Shown one piece after another: positions 6,053 to 13,539 of a stretch of 14,005 nt of DNA. Position 1 is the first letter of the stretch. Each line of letters starts with the position of its first letter. This DNA is from Clostridia bacterium (GTDB taxonomy: Bacteria; Bacillota_A; Clostridia; Oscillospirales; CAG-272). Below the pieces are notes generated by a model, which saw only the letters and a program-made list of their open reading frames with translations, searched no databases and was not told the DNA's origin. The stretch lies in assembly GCA_017547395.1 (NCBI GenBank), contig JAFYPS010000191.1:1-14005 (forward strand). Direction: 5' to 3'. Position numbers and translations under genes: made by a program.

Positions 6053-6588
6053 TTGTAAAGTACCGAGCTGCAAAGTTTGTCAGCGGTTTCCTTTCCGCAG
6101 AAAATTTCTACCATTTTAAGTCCAAAATCGTGAGAAACGCCCATTCCCGCAGCGGTAAGAATTTTTCCGTCGAGAACCACTTTTCTTTCCGAAATTCTTG
6201 CTCCCTCGAGATAGCCCTCAAAGCCGGGGAAGCAAATTGCTTCTTTATTTTTAAGCAATCCGCGTTTGCCGAGAATCATAGGCGCAGCGCAGATGGCCGC
6301 AATATATCTGTCATTCTTAAGTGCATAGTTTATGCATCCCTCGACGAGCGGAGAGTTGTCGAGATTTGTACTGCCCGGCATTCCGCCGGGAAGAACTATC
6401 ATATCAAAGTCGCTTAGTCTGTCATCCACACAAAAATCTGCGCGGACTGTTATCCCATGCGAGCCTGTTACCTCTTTTTTCTCGGTGATGCTCACTGTCT
6501 TTGCTTCAATCCCTGCTCTGCGGCAGAGATCAAGAGGGCAAAGCGCCTCGATTTCTTCAAATCCGTCTGCTAAAAAGAAATATACCAT
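6049..6588 (-). CDS. DJ-1/PfpI-family protein
   Basis: The 179-residue protein has the class-I glutamine-amidotransferase-like fold of the DJ-1/ThiJ/PfpI group, closest to the DJ-1 (TIGR01383) type. GFEEIEA at 9-15 contains the conserved acidic residue (Glu12 by position). FDMIVLPGGMPG at 61-72 is the family beta strand and turn. AAICAAP at 97-103 contains the nucleophilic Cys100 at the elbow. AAGMGVSHDFGL (146-157) is the conserved C-terminal block. Family members have been reported as deglycases/glyoxalases, chaperones or proteases; which activity applies here cannot be told from sequence. An AAGGAGA site lies six bases before the ATG. It follows tmk after a 46-base gap with no evident promoter and overlaps fthC by four bases. 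Confidence 0.9.
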   Translation of the reverse strand: MVYFFLADGFEEIEALCPLDLCRRAGIEAKTVSITEKKEVTGSHGITVRADFCVDDRLSDFDMIVLPGGMPGSTNLDNSPLVEGCINYALKNDRYIAAICAAPMILGKRGLLKNKEAICFPGFEGYLEGARISERKVVLDGKILTAAGMGVSHDFGLKMVEIFCGKETADKLCSSVLYK

Positions 6589-6634
6589 AGTGATCTCCTT
6601 CTTATTTTTGACAGTTTTCTTTAGCTCTTTCTTT

Positions 6635-7285
6635 TTAAGAGAGAACAGCTATCCTTTCATAAATCTCGTCTGCTATCGACTCTCTTGTGCGGATATTGCC
6701 GTTTTCACAGCAATTTATCTTCACAAATCCAAGACGGTCAGCGGCATATTTGCCCGCTTCAAAACATTTCTGCATATATTCCGCATCAAGCTCGTGAATG
6801 TCCTTTTTCTCACCGCGCTTGTCAACGAGACCCATTGAAATTTCAGGCTCGACAAGCAGATAGAGCGTCATCTCAGGGCGCGGAAGTCCGAGTTTATCAA
6901 ACTCGTAGTCCCAAAGCCAGGTGAGAAACTCCTCCCACTCTTCCTTCGGAAGCTTGGAAAGCTGATGAACCGCGTTTGCGCTCACGTAGCGGTTGAAAAT
7001 GATGTAGTCATAATCTTCTACGTCCTTTTTCCACTGCCTGCGATAGCTGATATAACGGTCAACCGCAAAAAACGTTGACGCGGCATACGCGTTTGTATCC
7101 GACGGGTGCCCGCCAAGCTTGCCGCCAAGATACATCTCGACCGCAAAGCAGGAGTCCTCTCCGTACATCGGAAAGCTTATTACCTTCGCGCGCTTTCCTT
7201 CCATATTGAGTCTTGCGCAAAGCAGGTCGCTCTGCGTACCCTTTCCGCTTCCGTCAAGACCGTCAATCGAAATCAAAATAGCCAT
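6635..7285 (-). CDS. tmk: Thymidylate kinase
   Basis: Thymidylate kinase phosphorylates dTMP to dTDP with ATP in the cytoplasm. The 216-residue protein shows the P-loop GLDGSGKGT at 9-17, the substrate-binding DRY at 76-78, NRYVSAN at 98-104 and a lid region with DKRGEKKD at 155-162. The lid-arginine arrangement and slightly longer middle section match a divergent clostridial subgroup rather than the E. coli form. The gene starts one base after the ftsK stop codon, with a GAAAGG motif inside the ftsK end as likely ribosome-binding site. Placing dTTP synthesis directly behind the chromosome translocase gives a simple co-expression link between DNA synthesis and segregation. Confidence 0.94.
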   Translation of the reverse strand: MAILISIDGLDGSGKGTQSDLLCARLNMEGKRAKVISFPMYGEDSCFAVEMYLGGKLGGHPSDTNAYAASTFFAVDRYISYRRQWKKDVEDYDYIIFNRYVSANAVHQLSKLPKEEWEEFLTWLWDYEFDKLGLPRPEMTLYLLVEPEISMGLVDKRGEKKDIHELDAEYMQKCFEAGKYAADRLGFVKINCCENGNIRTRESIADEIYERIAVLS

Positions 7286-7286
7286 A

Positions 7287-9869
7287 TCAGTTTAGCCTTT
7301 CGTCGTTATTAACAACCATTTCTCTGAACTGCGTTTTCGTGATAAGCACCTCACGCGGTTTCTGTCCGTCGGGTGCGCTCACAAATCCGCGCGCTTCCAT
7401 AATATCTATTATCTTTGCCGCGCGACCGTAGCCAATAGAAAGCTTGCGCTGCAAAAGCGAAGTTGAAATCTTGCCCGTGTCTGTGGCAATTTCAAGCGCA
7501 TCGCGAAGCTTGGGATCGCCTGCACCGTCGTCAGCCGCCGCCTCGCCGCCACTCTTCTTTCCGCTGTTGCCAATCGCCTGAGCTTCGCGCTCGATGCTCT
7601 CGATAATGTCAGCATCGTACTCGGTTTCGCCGACAGACTGCTTGACAAACGCCGTTATCTGCTCAACCTCGTCCTCACTGACAAACGCGCCCTGCGCACG
7701 CATAGGCTTTGACAGTCCGACGGGGTAGTAAAGCATATCACCGCGTCCGATAAGCTTCTCGGCACCCGCAATATCAATAATCGTACGCGAGTCAACCTGA
7801 GATGCAACGGTGAATGCAATACGCGAGGGGATATTTGCCTTGATAAGACCTGTAATAACGTCGACCGAGGGTCGCTGAGTACCGATAATAATGTGCATAC
7901 CTGCAGCTCTCGCCTTCTGTGCAAGGCGGCAGATAGAATCTTCAACGGCATCGGGTGCCGTCATCATAAGGTCCGCAAGCTCGTCGATAATAATAACGGT
8001 ATAAGGAAGAACCTCAAGTCCGCGCTGCTTTGCAATTTCATTGTACGGTTCAATCTTTCTCGCACCGACCTCTTCGATAAGCTCGTAGCGACGTTCCATC
8101 TCGGTTACCGCCCAATGCAGTGCGCCCGCCGCCTTTTTAGGCTCGCTTACAACGGGAATCTGCAGGTGCGGGATACCGTTGTATATGTTGAATTCAACCT
8201 TTTTCGGGTCGATGAGAATAAGCTTTACTTCTTCAGGCGTCGCTTTATAAAGGATACTCGTAATTATCGAGTTTATGCAGACCGACTTACCCATACCGGT
8301 TGCACCGGCGATGAGCAGGTGAGGCATTTTTGCAATATCAAATACGATAGGCGTGCCGCCAACGTCCTTGCCAAGACAAACGGCAAGTTTGCTCTTTGCC
8401 TCTGAGAAGGTCTTGTTCTCGATAAGCTCGCGCAGAGTTACCGTTGAAACGCTCTTGTTCGGCACCTCGATTCCGACCGCCGCTTTTCCGGGGATAGGTG
8501 CCTCGATACGGATACCCGACGTTGCAAGCGAAAGCGAAATGTCGTCAACAAGGTTCGCGATAGAGCGAACGCGAGTTCCCGCCTCGGGAATAAGCTCGTA
8601 GCGCGTAATCGTGGGTCCGCGCGAAACGCTTGCCACGGTAACGTTTACGTGGAATGACTTAAGTGTATCAACAAGCTTCTGCGCATTTGCACGAAGCTCT
8701 GCACCGACGTCTTCGTTCTTTTTCTTTTCAGGGGGCGCAAGAAGTGAAAGCGGCGGGAAACGGTACTGAACCTTCTTTATCACCTTAGGCTTCGGCGCAG
8801 GGGGAGTAACACCCGCATCGTCGGTAGTCACCGTGAGAGTTGCGGTTTCCGCCTCCTCTTCACCGTCCGTCTCGTCAGAAAGAATGTCGCCAATCGGAAT
8901 TCCTCCGCCCTCGGTATCCTCGGCAGCTTCGCTCTCGTCAACGAAAATCGCACCGAGATCAATTTCACCGTAACGGTTGTAAACGTTCTTCTCCGTACTT
9001 TCCGCAGGCTCTTCAACAGGTGTAATCGTGGGATTTTCCGCGGTTTCGTTAAACTCGTCGCCGATATTCATATCAAAGTCGGGATTAGGCACGGCAGTGT
9101 CAAACGGCTTTGCAGAATCAAACGGCTCGGTAGTCTCAGGAGGAACAATAGTATCGTCCCCGTTTTCCTCGTACTCAAACTCGCGCTCTGCAGCCGCACG
9201 CTCTGCTGCGGCAAGACGGCGCTCGCGCTGCATCTTGTAACTGTACTTGAGGTTAATCCAGATTGTCTTGGGAGTGATTCCGAAAAGGAAAAATCCAAAC
9301 GTAACAATAATCGCCGCGGTGATTATTATTCCCGCAGCCGCAGCAAACGCCTTGTAAAAACCGATGCCCACAAGTCCGCCGAGAATTCCTCCGCCTACAA
9401 GGTGGCAGCCCTCTTTCCAGAGTGAGCTTATCACCGTATATTCCTCACCCGAGGAAACGGCAATCATTATCTGCTGGGTAAGTGCGCCGCCGAAAAGCAC
9501 GCAGATTACGGCAAAAATGCATTTAAGCGTGTGCTGACCGTCAGCCACCCATTTACGCCAATATGCCGCAAAATAAACGAACAAAAACGGAATCGCAATG
9601 CTGACAAGTCCGAAAAGTCCGAAAAACGTATCAAAAATGAAATTTCCTACAGCTCCGTCGTGGAAAATAAAGCATACTCCAAGCAAAACCGCACATACTA
9701 CAAACACGTACGGAAGGATGCGGTGGAGAAGCGAATTTTCATCGCGCATCTTGCGAACAGGCAGTTCCTGCTGAACCGCCTTTGGCACAGGCTTTTTTGC
9801 CGCGGATTTCGTATTCTTTTTAGTGGGTTGTGTGCGACTTTTTCCGGTCGCCTTCTTCTTTTCTGCCAT
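7287..9869 (-). CDS. ftsK: FtsK/SpoIIIE-family DNA translocase
   Basis: This 860-residue hexameric ATPase pumps chromosomal DNA through the division or sporulation septum. A lysine-rich N terminus (1-40) is followed by four or five membrane helices (about 51-197), then an acidic, proline-rich linker (about 230-360). The motor follows, with Walker A GATGMGKSV (522-530), Walker B VIIIDELADLM (625-635) and TQRPSVDVITG (664-674). The C-terminal gamma winged helix (about 785-850, SIGYGRAAKIIDIMEARGFV) reads the orientation of polar sequences. Length is between B. subtilis SpoIIIE (787) and E. coli FtsK (1329). Sequence alone does not separate division-linked FtsK from sporulation SpoIIIE; with spoVS nearby, either or both roles are possible. 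It is the first gene of the operon, with an AAGGAG site and a clear promoter upstream. Confidence 0.95.
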   Translation of the reverse strand: MAEKKKATGKSRTQPTKKNTKSAAKKPVPKAVQQELPVRKMRDENSLLHRILPYVFVVCAVLLGVCFIFHDGAVGNFIFDTFFGLFGLVSIAIPFLFVYFAAYWRKWVADGQHTLKCIFAVICVLFGGALTQQIMIAVSSGEEYTVISSLWKEGCHLVGGGILGGLVGIGFYKAFAAAAGIIITAAIIVTFGFFLFGITPKTIWINLKYSYKMQRERRLAAAERAAAEREFEYEENGDDTIVPPETTEPFDSAKPFDTAVPNPDFDMNIGDEFNETAENPTITPVEEPAESTEKNVYNRYGEIDLGAIFVDESEAAEDTEGGGIPIGDILSDETDGEEEAETATLTVTTDDAGVTPPAPKPKVIKKVQYRFPPLSLLAPPEKKKNEDVGAELRANAQKLVDTLKSFHVNVTVASVSRGPTITRYELIPEAGTRVRSIANLVDDISLSLATSGIRIEAPIPGKAAVGIEVPNKSVSTVTLRELIENKTFSEAKSKLAVCLGKDVGGTPIVFDIAKMPHLLIAGATGMGKSVCINSIITSILYKATPEEVKLILIDPKKVEFNIYNGIPHLQIPVVSEPKKAAGALHWAVTEMERRYELIEEVGARKIEPYNEIAKQRGLEVLPYTVIIIDELADLMMTAPDAVEDSICRLAQKARAAGMHIIIGTQRPSVDVITGLIKANIPSRIAFTVASQVDSRTIIDIAGAEKLIGRGDMLYYPVGLSKPMRAQGAFVSEDEVEQITAFVKQSVGETEYDADIIESIEREAQAIGNSGKKSGGEAAADDGAGDPKLRDALEIATDTGKISTSLLQRKLSIGYGRAAKIIDIMEARGFVSAPDGQKPREVLITKTQFREMVVNNDERLN

Positions 9870-9884
9870 TTATTACTCCTTAAA

Positions 9885-9896
9885 GCCCACTTGGGC
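9885..9896. promoter_or_regulatory. Small inverted repeat in the ftsK leader
   Basis: GCCCACTTGGGC is a dyad with GCCCA and TGGGC arms around two bases. It lies between the predicted ftsK transcription start (near 9907) and the ribosome-binding site at 9876-9881, four bases from the latter. It could be a regulator-binding site or a small RNA hairpin near the start. Function is unassigned. Confidence 0.35.
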
Positions 9897-9913
9897 ACAA
9901 TACTCTAACTTAT

Positions 9914-9942
9914 AGTATAACATAGATATATACATATTTCAA
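9914..9942 (-). promoter_or_regulatory. Sigma-A-type promoter of the ftsK-tmk-...-mltG operon
   Basis: On the minus strand TTGAAA (9942-9937) and TATACT (9919-9914) are separated by exactly 17 bases, and the surroundings are very AT-rich. It points at ftsK and is the only convincing promoter I see for the seven minus-strand genes. A plus-strand promoter for the divergent permease gene at 9966 must lie in the same 96 bases, but I could not place one with confidence. Confidence 0.8.
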
Positions 9943-9965
9943 GCAAAAATTTAGCGGAGATTCTT

Positions 9966-10325
9966 ATGAAAAAACACGTTGTTTTTCTTATTGCAGGCGC
10001 GCTTCTTGCCGGATTTTTAAACGGTCTTCTCGGTGCGGGCGGCGGAGTGGTGCTCTACTTCACGCTCGGAGCTATATACGGTCGAGATGCAAAGGAAAAT
10101 CTGATTCTGTCAGGGGCAAGCGTTATGTTTTTCTGCCTTATTTCGCTCTTTTTTTACAAAGAAAACGTATCGCTCTCGCTCCCCGAGGTTGTGAAAGTCG
10201 CCTTTCCTGCCGCCATAGGCGGTCTTCTCGGTGCGCTTCTGCTTAAAAAACTGCCTCGCGACGCAGTAAAAAAGATTTTTTCGGCAGTTTTACTGCTCGG
10301 CGGCATCCTGATGTTAAGGAGATAA
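9966..10325 (+). CDS. TauE/SafE-family permease, half-length, first copy
   Basis: This 119-residue hydrophobic protein has about four membrane helices. It opens with GFLNGLLGAGGGVVLYFTLG (16-35), the glycine-rich motif that begins each repeat of the TauE/SafE (PF01925) sulfite/organosulfonate exporter family. Usual family members are about 250 residues with two such repeats; this protein is one repeat only. The second repeat is a separate gene two bases downstream in another frame. A GCGGAGA site precedes the ATG at 9966. The pair probably assembles as a heterodimer that rebuilds the full transporter. The substrate (sulfite, sulfonate or another small anion) cannot be told. It is transcribed divergently from the ftsK operon. 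Confidence 0.85.
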   Translation: MKKHVVFLIAGALLAGFLNGLLGAGGGVVLYFTLGAIYGRDAKENLILSGASVMFFCLISLFFYKENVSLSLPEVVKVAFPAAIGGLLGALLLKKLPRDAVKKIFSAVLLLGGILMLRR

Positions 10326-10327
10326 AA

Positions 10328-10699
10328 ATGCTCGTAACTCTGATTATTGCCGTTCTCACCGGTATGGGCGTGGGAAGCGGCGGTCTTTTTGTGATTTATC
10401 TTTCCCTTATAAAGGGCGTTCCGCAGCTTTTGGCACAAGGACTTAACCTTTACTTTTTCATTTTTTCCACCGCGGTGGCACTCGTTTTTCACGCGAGGAC
10501 GCGCAAGCTCCCGCTTTTGCGCCTTGCAGTCATCTGCACTGTCGGAAGCATCGGCTGTTATTTTGGTGCTTCGCTTGCAAAAAGCGTTGATCCGTCAATG
10601 CTTCGCTCGCTTTTCGCGGTACTGCTGATAGCAACCGGCATAGTGACTTTGCTGCCAAAAAGAAATTTTTTCAAAAACCTCTTTACAAATAGAAAATAA
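10328..10699 (+). CDS. TauE/SafE-family permease, half-length, second copy
   Basis: The 123-residue protein shows the second-repeat version of the family motif, TGMGVGSGGLFVIYLSLIKG at 11-30, and about four membrane helices ending in a basic tail (PKRNFFKN). It starts two bases after the preceding stop codon, with its own AAGGAGA site overlapping the end of that gene. It is therefore a properly initiated gene and not the downstream part of a frameshifted one. It most likely works with its neighbour as two halves of one transporter. The rpsO promoter overlaps its last few codons. Confidence 0.85.
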   Translation: MLVTLIIAVLTGMGVGSGGLFVIYLSLIKGVPQLLAQGLNLYFFIFSTAVALVFHARTRKLPLLRLAVICTVGSIGCYFGASLAKSVDPSMLRSLFAVLLIATGIVTLLPKRNFFKNLFTNRK

Positions 10700-10710
10700 T
10701 GTGGTATACT
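10682..10710 (+). promoter_or_regulatory. Extended -10 promoter for rpsO
   Basis: TTTACA (10682-10687) and TATACT (10705-10710) are 17 bases apart, with TG at 10702-10703 forming an extended -10. The promoter overlaps the end of the upstream permease gene. Transcription near 10717 would give an rpsO leader of about 130 bases. Confidence 0.82.
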
Positions 10711-10716
10711 CTTTGT

Positions 10717-10839
10717 CGCAATGCCAAGACTCAGCTTTGGGACACAGGTACCGAAAGGTACGTTTTCACCGCTCCCTTTGCTTAGTTTCGTGCAAATATT
10801 TTACAAGGTGAAAGCGGACTTTCGCGCTTTCAGAAAGGA
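10717..10839 (+). promoter_or_regulatory. Structured rpsO leader, possible S15 autoregulatory element
   Basis: The leader can form GTACC-GAAA-GGTAC (10748-10761), a hairpin with a GNRA loop. It can also form GAAAGCG/CGCTTTC (10810-10816 with 10825-10831), directly before the AGAAAGGA ribosome-binding site. Bases 10764-10770 (TTTCACC) can instead pair with 10807-10813 (GGTGAAA), overlapping the second hairpin, so two mutually exclusive folds exist. S15 is known to repress its own mRNA through leader structures in several bacterial groups. I could not match this leader to a specific published class. Confidence 0.5.
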
Positions 10840-10845
10840 TTTATC

Positions 10846-11112
10846 ATGTTGCTTAAAGACGTAAAGCAGGAAATCATCACTACCTACGCTACCCACGAGG
10901 GTGACACCGGTTCTCCCGAGGTTCAGATCGCTATTCTCACCAAGAGAATCAACGACCTTACCGAGCACCTCAAGGCAAACCCCAAGGATCACCACAGCCG
11001 CCGCGGTATGTTCAAGATGATCGGTAACAGAAGAAACCTTCTCGGTTACCTTCAGAAGAAGGATATCGAGCGTTACCGCGCAATCGTTGAGAAACTCGGT
11101 CTCAGAAAGTAA
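10846..11112 (+). CDS. rpsO: 30S ribosomal protein S15
   Basis: The 88-residue protein is the normal length for S15 and matches throughout: the [18 protein letters not shown] block (19-36), [17 protein letters not shown] (38-54) with the rRNA-binding HHSRRG, and [11 protein letters not shown] plus [13 protein letters not shown] at the end. S15 binds 16S rRNA helices 20-22 early in assembly of the 30S platform. AGAAAGGA precedes the ATG by six bases. Codon choice is strongly biased to GGT, CGC, AAG and CTC, unlike the permease genes upstream, as expected of a highly expressed gene. It has its own promoter and a terminator, then pnp follows, the same gene order as in many bacteria. Confidence 0.98.
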   Translation: MLLKDVKQEIITTYATHEGDTGSPEVQIAILTKRINDLTEHLKANPKDHHSRRGMFKMIGNRRNLLGYLQKKDIERYRAIVEKLGLRK

Positions 11113-11127
11113 TTTTTGTTAGTCATT

Positions 11128-11160
11128 AAACCGAAGTCACTTACGTGGCTTCGGTTTGAT
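11128..11160 (+). terminator. Hairpin terminator after rpsO (weak T tract)
   Basis: AAACCGAAGTCAC (11128-11140) pairs with GTGGCTTCGGTTT (11145-11157) around TTAC, with one T-G wobble. The following T tract is poor (GATTTCT), so termination may be partial and allow read-through into pnp. Confidence 0.65.
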
Positions 11161-11182
11161 TTCTATAAAGGCAAGAAAAATC

Positions 11183-11255
11183 GGCGGGGGGATTAGCCAT
11201 TAAATATGTCTTTTTGAGTGCAAAAAGGTGTATTTAATCGCTAAACCGTTCCGCC
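11183..11255 (+). promoter_or_regulatory. Long hairpin in the pnp leader, possible RNase III/PNPase control element
   Basis: Bases 11199-11216 pair with 11221-11238 without interruption (18 pairs, three of them G-U) around the loop AGTG. After one C/C mismatch the stem continues with TTAGC/GCTAA (11193-11197 with 11240-11244), and GGCGG/CCGCC (11183-11187 with 11251-11255) can close it. No T tract follows, so it is not a terminator. In E. coli the pnp leader also carries a long stem that RNase III cuts and PNPase uses for autoregulation; a similar role here is inferred. A TATAAA sequence at 11164-11169 could be a -10, but no matching -35 is seen. Confidence 0.6.
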
Positions 11256-11281
11256 TGAAAATCAAAATGGAGGAATTTACA

Positions 11282-13387
11282 ATGTTTGAAAACTACAAGG
11301 TGTTTAATTACACTCTCGCAGGCAGACCCCTCGTAATCGAGACCGGCAAACTCGCAGGTCTTGCAAACGGCTCCTGCCTCGTGCGCTACGGCGAAACTGT
11401 TGTTCTCGCTTGCGCAACCGCATCCGAAAAGCCCCGTGACGGCATCGACTTTTTGCCCCTCTCGGTTGACTTTGAAGAAAGAATGTATGCTGCCGGCAAA
11501 ATCCCCGGCGGATTTTTGAAGCGTGAAGGTCGTCCCGGTGAAAAGGCAATCCTTACCTCCCGTGTTATCGACCGTCCTATCCGTCCCCTCTTCCCCAAGG
11601 ATCTCCGTAACGACGTTGCTATTTCGCTCACCGTTATGGCGGTTGATCCCGACTGCTCTCACGAAATCGCAGGTATGATCGGTGCTTCTATCGCGCTCTC
11701 TATCTCCGATATTCCGTGGAACGGTCCTATCGGCGGTGTGTTCGTAGGTATGGTTGACGGCAAGCCCGTTATCAACCCCACTCTCGCACAGCGCGAAGTA
11801 AGCGACATGGAACTCACCGTTGCCGCTTCCGAAAAGAAGATCGTTATGATCGAGGCGGGTGCAAACGAAATCAGCGACGACGATATGTTTAACGCTATTA
11901 TGGTTGCACATGAAGAGATCAAGAAGCTCATCGGCTTCATCAACACCATCGTTGCTGAAATCGGCAAGCCCAAGTTTGATTATCCCTCTTGCGAGCTTGA
12001 CCACGATATGTTCGACGAAGTTTTCGCATTCTGCGAAAAGGACGTTATGAACGCTCTCGACACCGATGACAAGAACGTGCGCGATGCACGTATGGTTCCG
12101 ATTACCGATGCAATCGTTGAAAAGTTTGAGGAAAAGTATCCCGAAATCGGCGCTATTATGGGCGAGCTTATCTACAAGATCCAGAAGAAGATCGTTCGCC
12201 GCTGGCTCCTCGAGGACGGCAAGCGTGTTGACGGCCGTCGCCTTGACGAAATCCGTCCCCTCGCTGCAGAAGTAGGCCTCATCAACCGTGTACACGGTAG
12301 CGGTCTCTTCACCAGAGGTCAGACTCAGGTTCTTACAATCGCAACTCTCGGTTCTATGGACGATGCTCAGGAACTCGACGGCATCGACGAACAGACCAAC
12401 AAGAGATATATGCACCACTACAATATGCCCGGCTACTCCACCGGTGAAGCTAAGGCATCCAGAAGCCCCGGACGCAGAGAAATCGGTCACGGCGCTCTCG
12501 CTGAGCGTTCGCTCGTTCCCGTTCTTCCCTCCGTTGAAGAATTCCCCTACGCTATGCGCCTTGTTTCCGAGGTTGTTTCCTCTAACGGTTCTACCTCTCA
12601 GGCATCCGTTTGCGGTTCTACTCTCGCACTTATGGATGCAGGCGTTCCGATCAAGGCTCCCGTTGCAGGTATCTCCTGCGGTCTTATCACCGAGGGTGAA
12701 AGATGGATGACTATGATAGACATTCAGGGTCTTGAAGACTTCTACGGCGATATGGACTTCAAGGTTGCAGGTACTCACAAGGGTATCACCTCTATCCAGA
12801 TGGACCTTAAGATCGACGGTCTTACTCCCGAAATCGTTAAGGAAGCATTTGAAGTTACCCACAAGGGCCGTGACTACATCATCGACGACATCATTCTTGC
12901 GGCTATCGACAAGCCCAGAGCAGACGTTTCCGAGTATGCTCCCAAGATGATCACCATGAAGATTAACCCCGACAAGATCCGTGAGGTTATCGGCTCGGGC
13001 GGTAAGGTAATTCAGAAGATCGTTGCTGACACCGGTGCCAAGATTGACATCGAGGACGACGGAACGGTTTACATCTCTGCAGTTAACCGTGACGCTGCTT
13101 ATGCCGCTCAGGAAATCATTGCAGGCATCGTATTTGAGCCCGCTGTCGGCGCAATCTACGAGGGTACCGTAACCAGAATCATCCCGATCGGCGCATTCGT
13201 TGAGTTCGCTCCCGGCAAGGAAGGTATGGTACACATCTCCAAGATCGCAAAGGAAAGAATTGAAAAGGTTGAAGATAAGGTTGAGGTTGGTCAGAAGGTT
13301 CGCGTTAAGTTCCTCGGCACCGACGAAAAGAACCGTATGAACCTTTCTATGAAGGATGCTCTCGTTGAAGAGAAGCCTGCTGAATAA
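11282..13387 (+). CDS. pnp: Polyribonucleotide nucleotidyltransferase (PNPase)
   Basis: PNPase is a trimeric phosphorolytic 3'-5' exoribonuclease of the RNA-decay machinery. From the ATG at 11282 it has 701 residues, the family norm. The first RNase PH domain contains GRPGEKAILTSRVIDRPIRP, followed by an all-helical linker. The catalytic second RNase PH domain contains SEVVSSNGSTSQASVCG and DIQGLEDFYGDMDFK, where Asp486, Asp492 and Lys494 fall at the same numbers as the E. coli catalytic residues. A KH domain with GSGG at 571-574 and an S1 domain (about 621-692) follow. I chose 11282 because it has a GGAGG site eight bases upstream. A GTG at 11228 and an ATG at 11267 lie in frame upstream, but the former falls inside the leader hairpin and the latter overlaps the ribosome-binding site. 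Codon bias indicates high expression. Confidence 0.97.
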   Translation: MFENYKVFNYTLAGRPLVIETGKLAGLANGSCLVRYGETVVLACATASEKPRDGIDFLPLSVDFEERMYAAGKIPGGFLKREGRPGEKAILTSRVIDRPIRPLFPKDLRNDVAISLTVMAVDPDCSHEIAGMIGASIALSISDIPWNGPIGGVFVGMVDGKPVINPTLAQREVSDMELTVAASEKKIVMIEAGANEISDDDMFNAIMVAHEEIKKLIGFINTIVAEIGKPKFDYPSCELDHDMFDEVFAFCEKDVMNALDTDDKNVRDARMVPITDAIVEKFEEKYPEIGAIMGELIYKIQKKIVRRWLLEDGKRVDGRRLDEIRPLAAEVGLINRVHGSGLFTRGQTQVLTIATLGSMDDAQELDGIDEQTNKRYMHHYNMPGYSTGEAKASRSPGRREIGHGALAERSLVPVLPSVEEFPYAMRLVSEVVSSNGSTSQASVCGSTLALMDAGVPIKAPVAGISCGLITEGERWMTMIDIQGLEDFYGDMDFKVAGTHKGITSIQMDLKIDGLTPEIVKEAFEVTHKGRDYIIDDIILAAIDKPRADVSEYAPKMITMKINPDKIREVIGSGGKVIQKIVADTGAKIDIEDDGTVYISAVNRDAAYAAQEIIAGIVFEPAVGAIYEGTVTRIIPIGAFVEFAPGKEGMVHISKIAKERIEKVEDKVEVGQKVRVKFLGTDEKNRMNLSMKDALVEEKPAE

Positions 13388-13404
13388 AAACAACTTTCTT
13401 ATAT

Positions 13405-13440
13405 AAAAAAATAAGACTGCATATGCAGTCTTATTTTTTT
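13405..13440. terminator. Bidirectional terminator after pnp
   Basis: A perfect 36-base palindrome: six A, then ATAAGACTGCAT and its complement ATGCAGTCTTAT, then six T, with more T following. It forms a stable hairpin flanked by A and T tracts and ends the rpsO-pnp unit 17 bases after the pnp stop codon. Confidence 0.93.
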
Positions 13441-13442
13441 TA

Positions 13443-13471
13443 TTGTAATTCCTACACGTTTGTGGTATAAT
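13443..13471 (+). promoter_or_regulatory. Extended -10 promoter for uvrB
   Basis: TTGTAA (13443-13448) and a consensus TATAAT (13466-13471) are 17 bases apart, with TG at 13463-13464 giving an extended -10. A second TATAAT follows at 13474-13479 but has no good -35. I see no clear LexA/DinR box in this region, although uvrB is often an SOS gene. Confidence 0.8.
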
Positions 13472-13539
13472 AATATAATCCATAAGTGTCGGAATTTTTC
13501 AAAGATTTATATATAGACTTTTAAAGGAGGTGCACAGCT

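Noticed and set aside
6053..6073. TTG start adding seven residues to the folate cyclo-ligase
   Set aside because: The ATG at 6052 overlaps the preceding stop codon as ATGA, matching the overlap style of the neighbouring genes; the extra residues are not family-like.
9966..10699. A single TauE/SafE gene broken by a frameshift
   Set aside because: The second half has a proper AAGGAGA site and ATG two bases after the first stop codon, so independent initiation is more likely than a recent break; left open as a check on reads.
11228..11281. N-terminal extension of PNPase from a GTG at 11228
   Set aside because: It would translate part of the leader hairpin and the Shine-Dalgarno sequence; the ATG at 11282 has a GGAGG site and gives the standard 701-residue protein.
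11234..13483. A 749-codon open frame on the minus strand opposite pnp
   Set aside because: pnp is certain from its catalytic and RNA-binding motifs. The antisense frame runs through the pnp terminator and has no family features; strong codon bias in pnp removes stops from the opposite strand.
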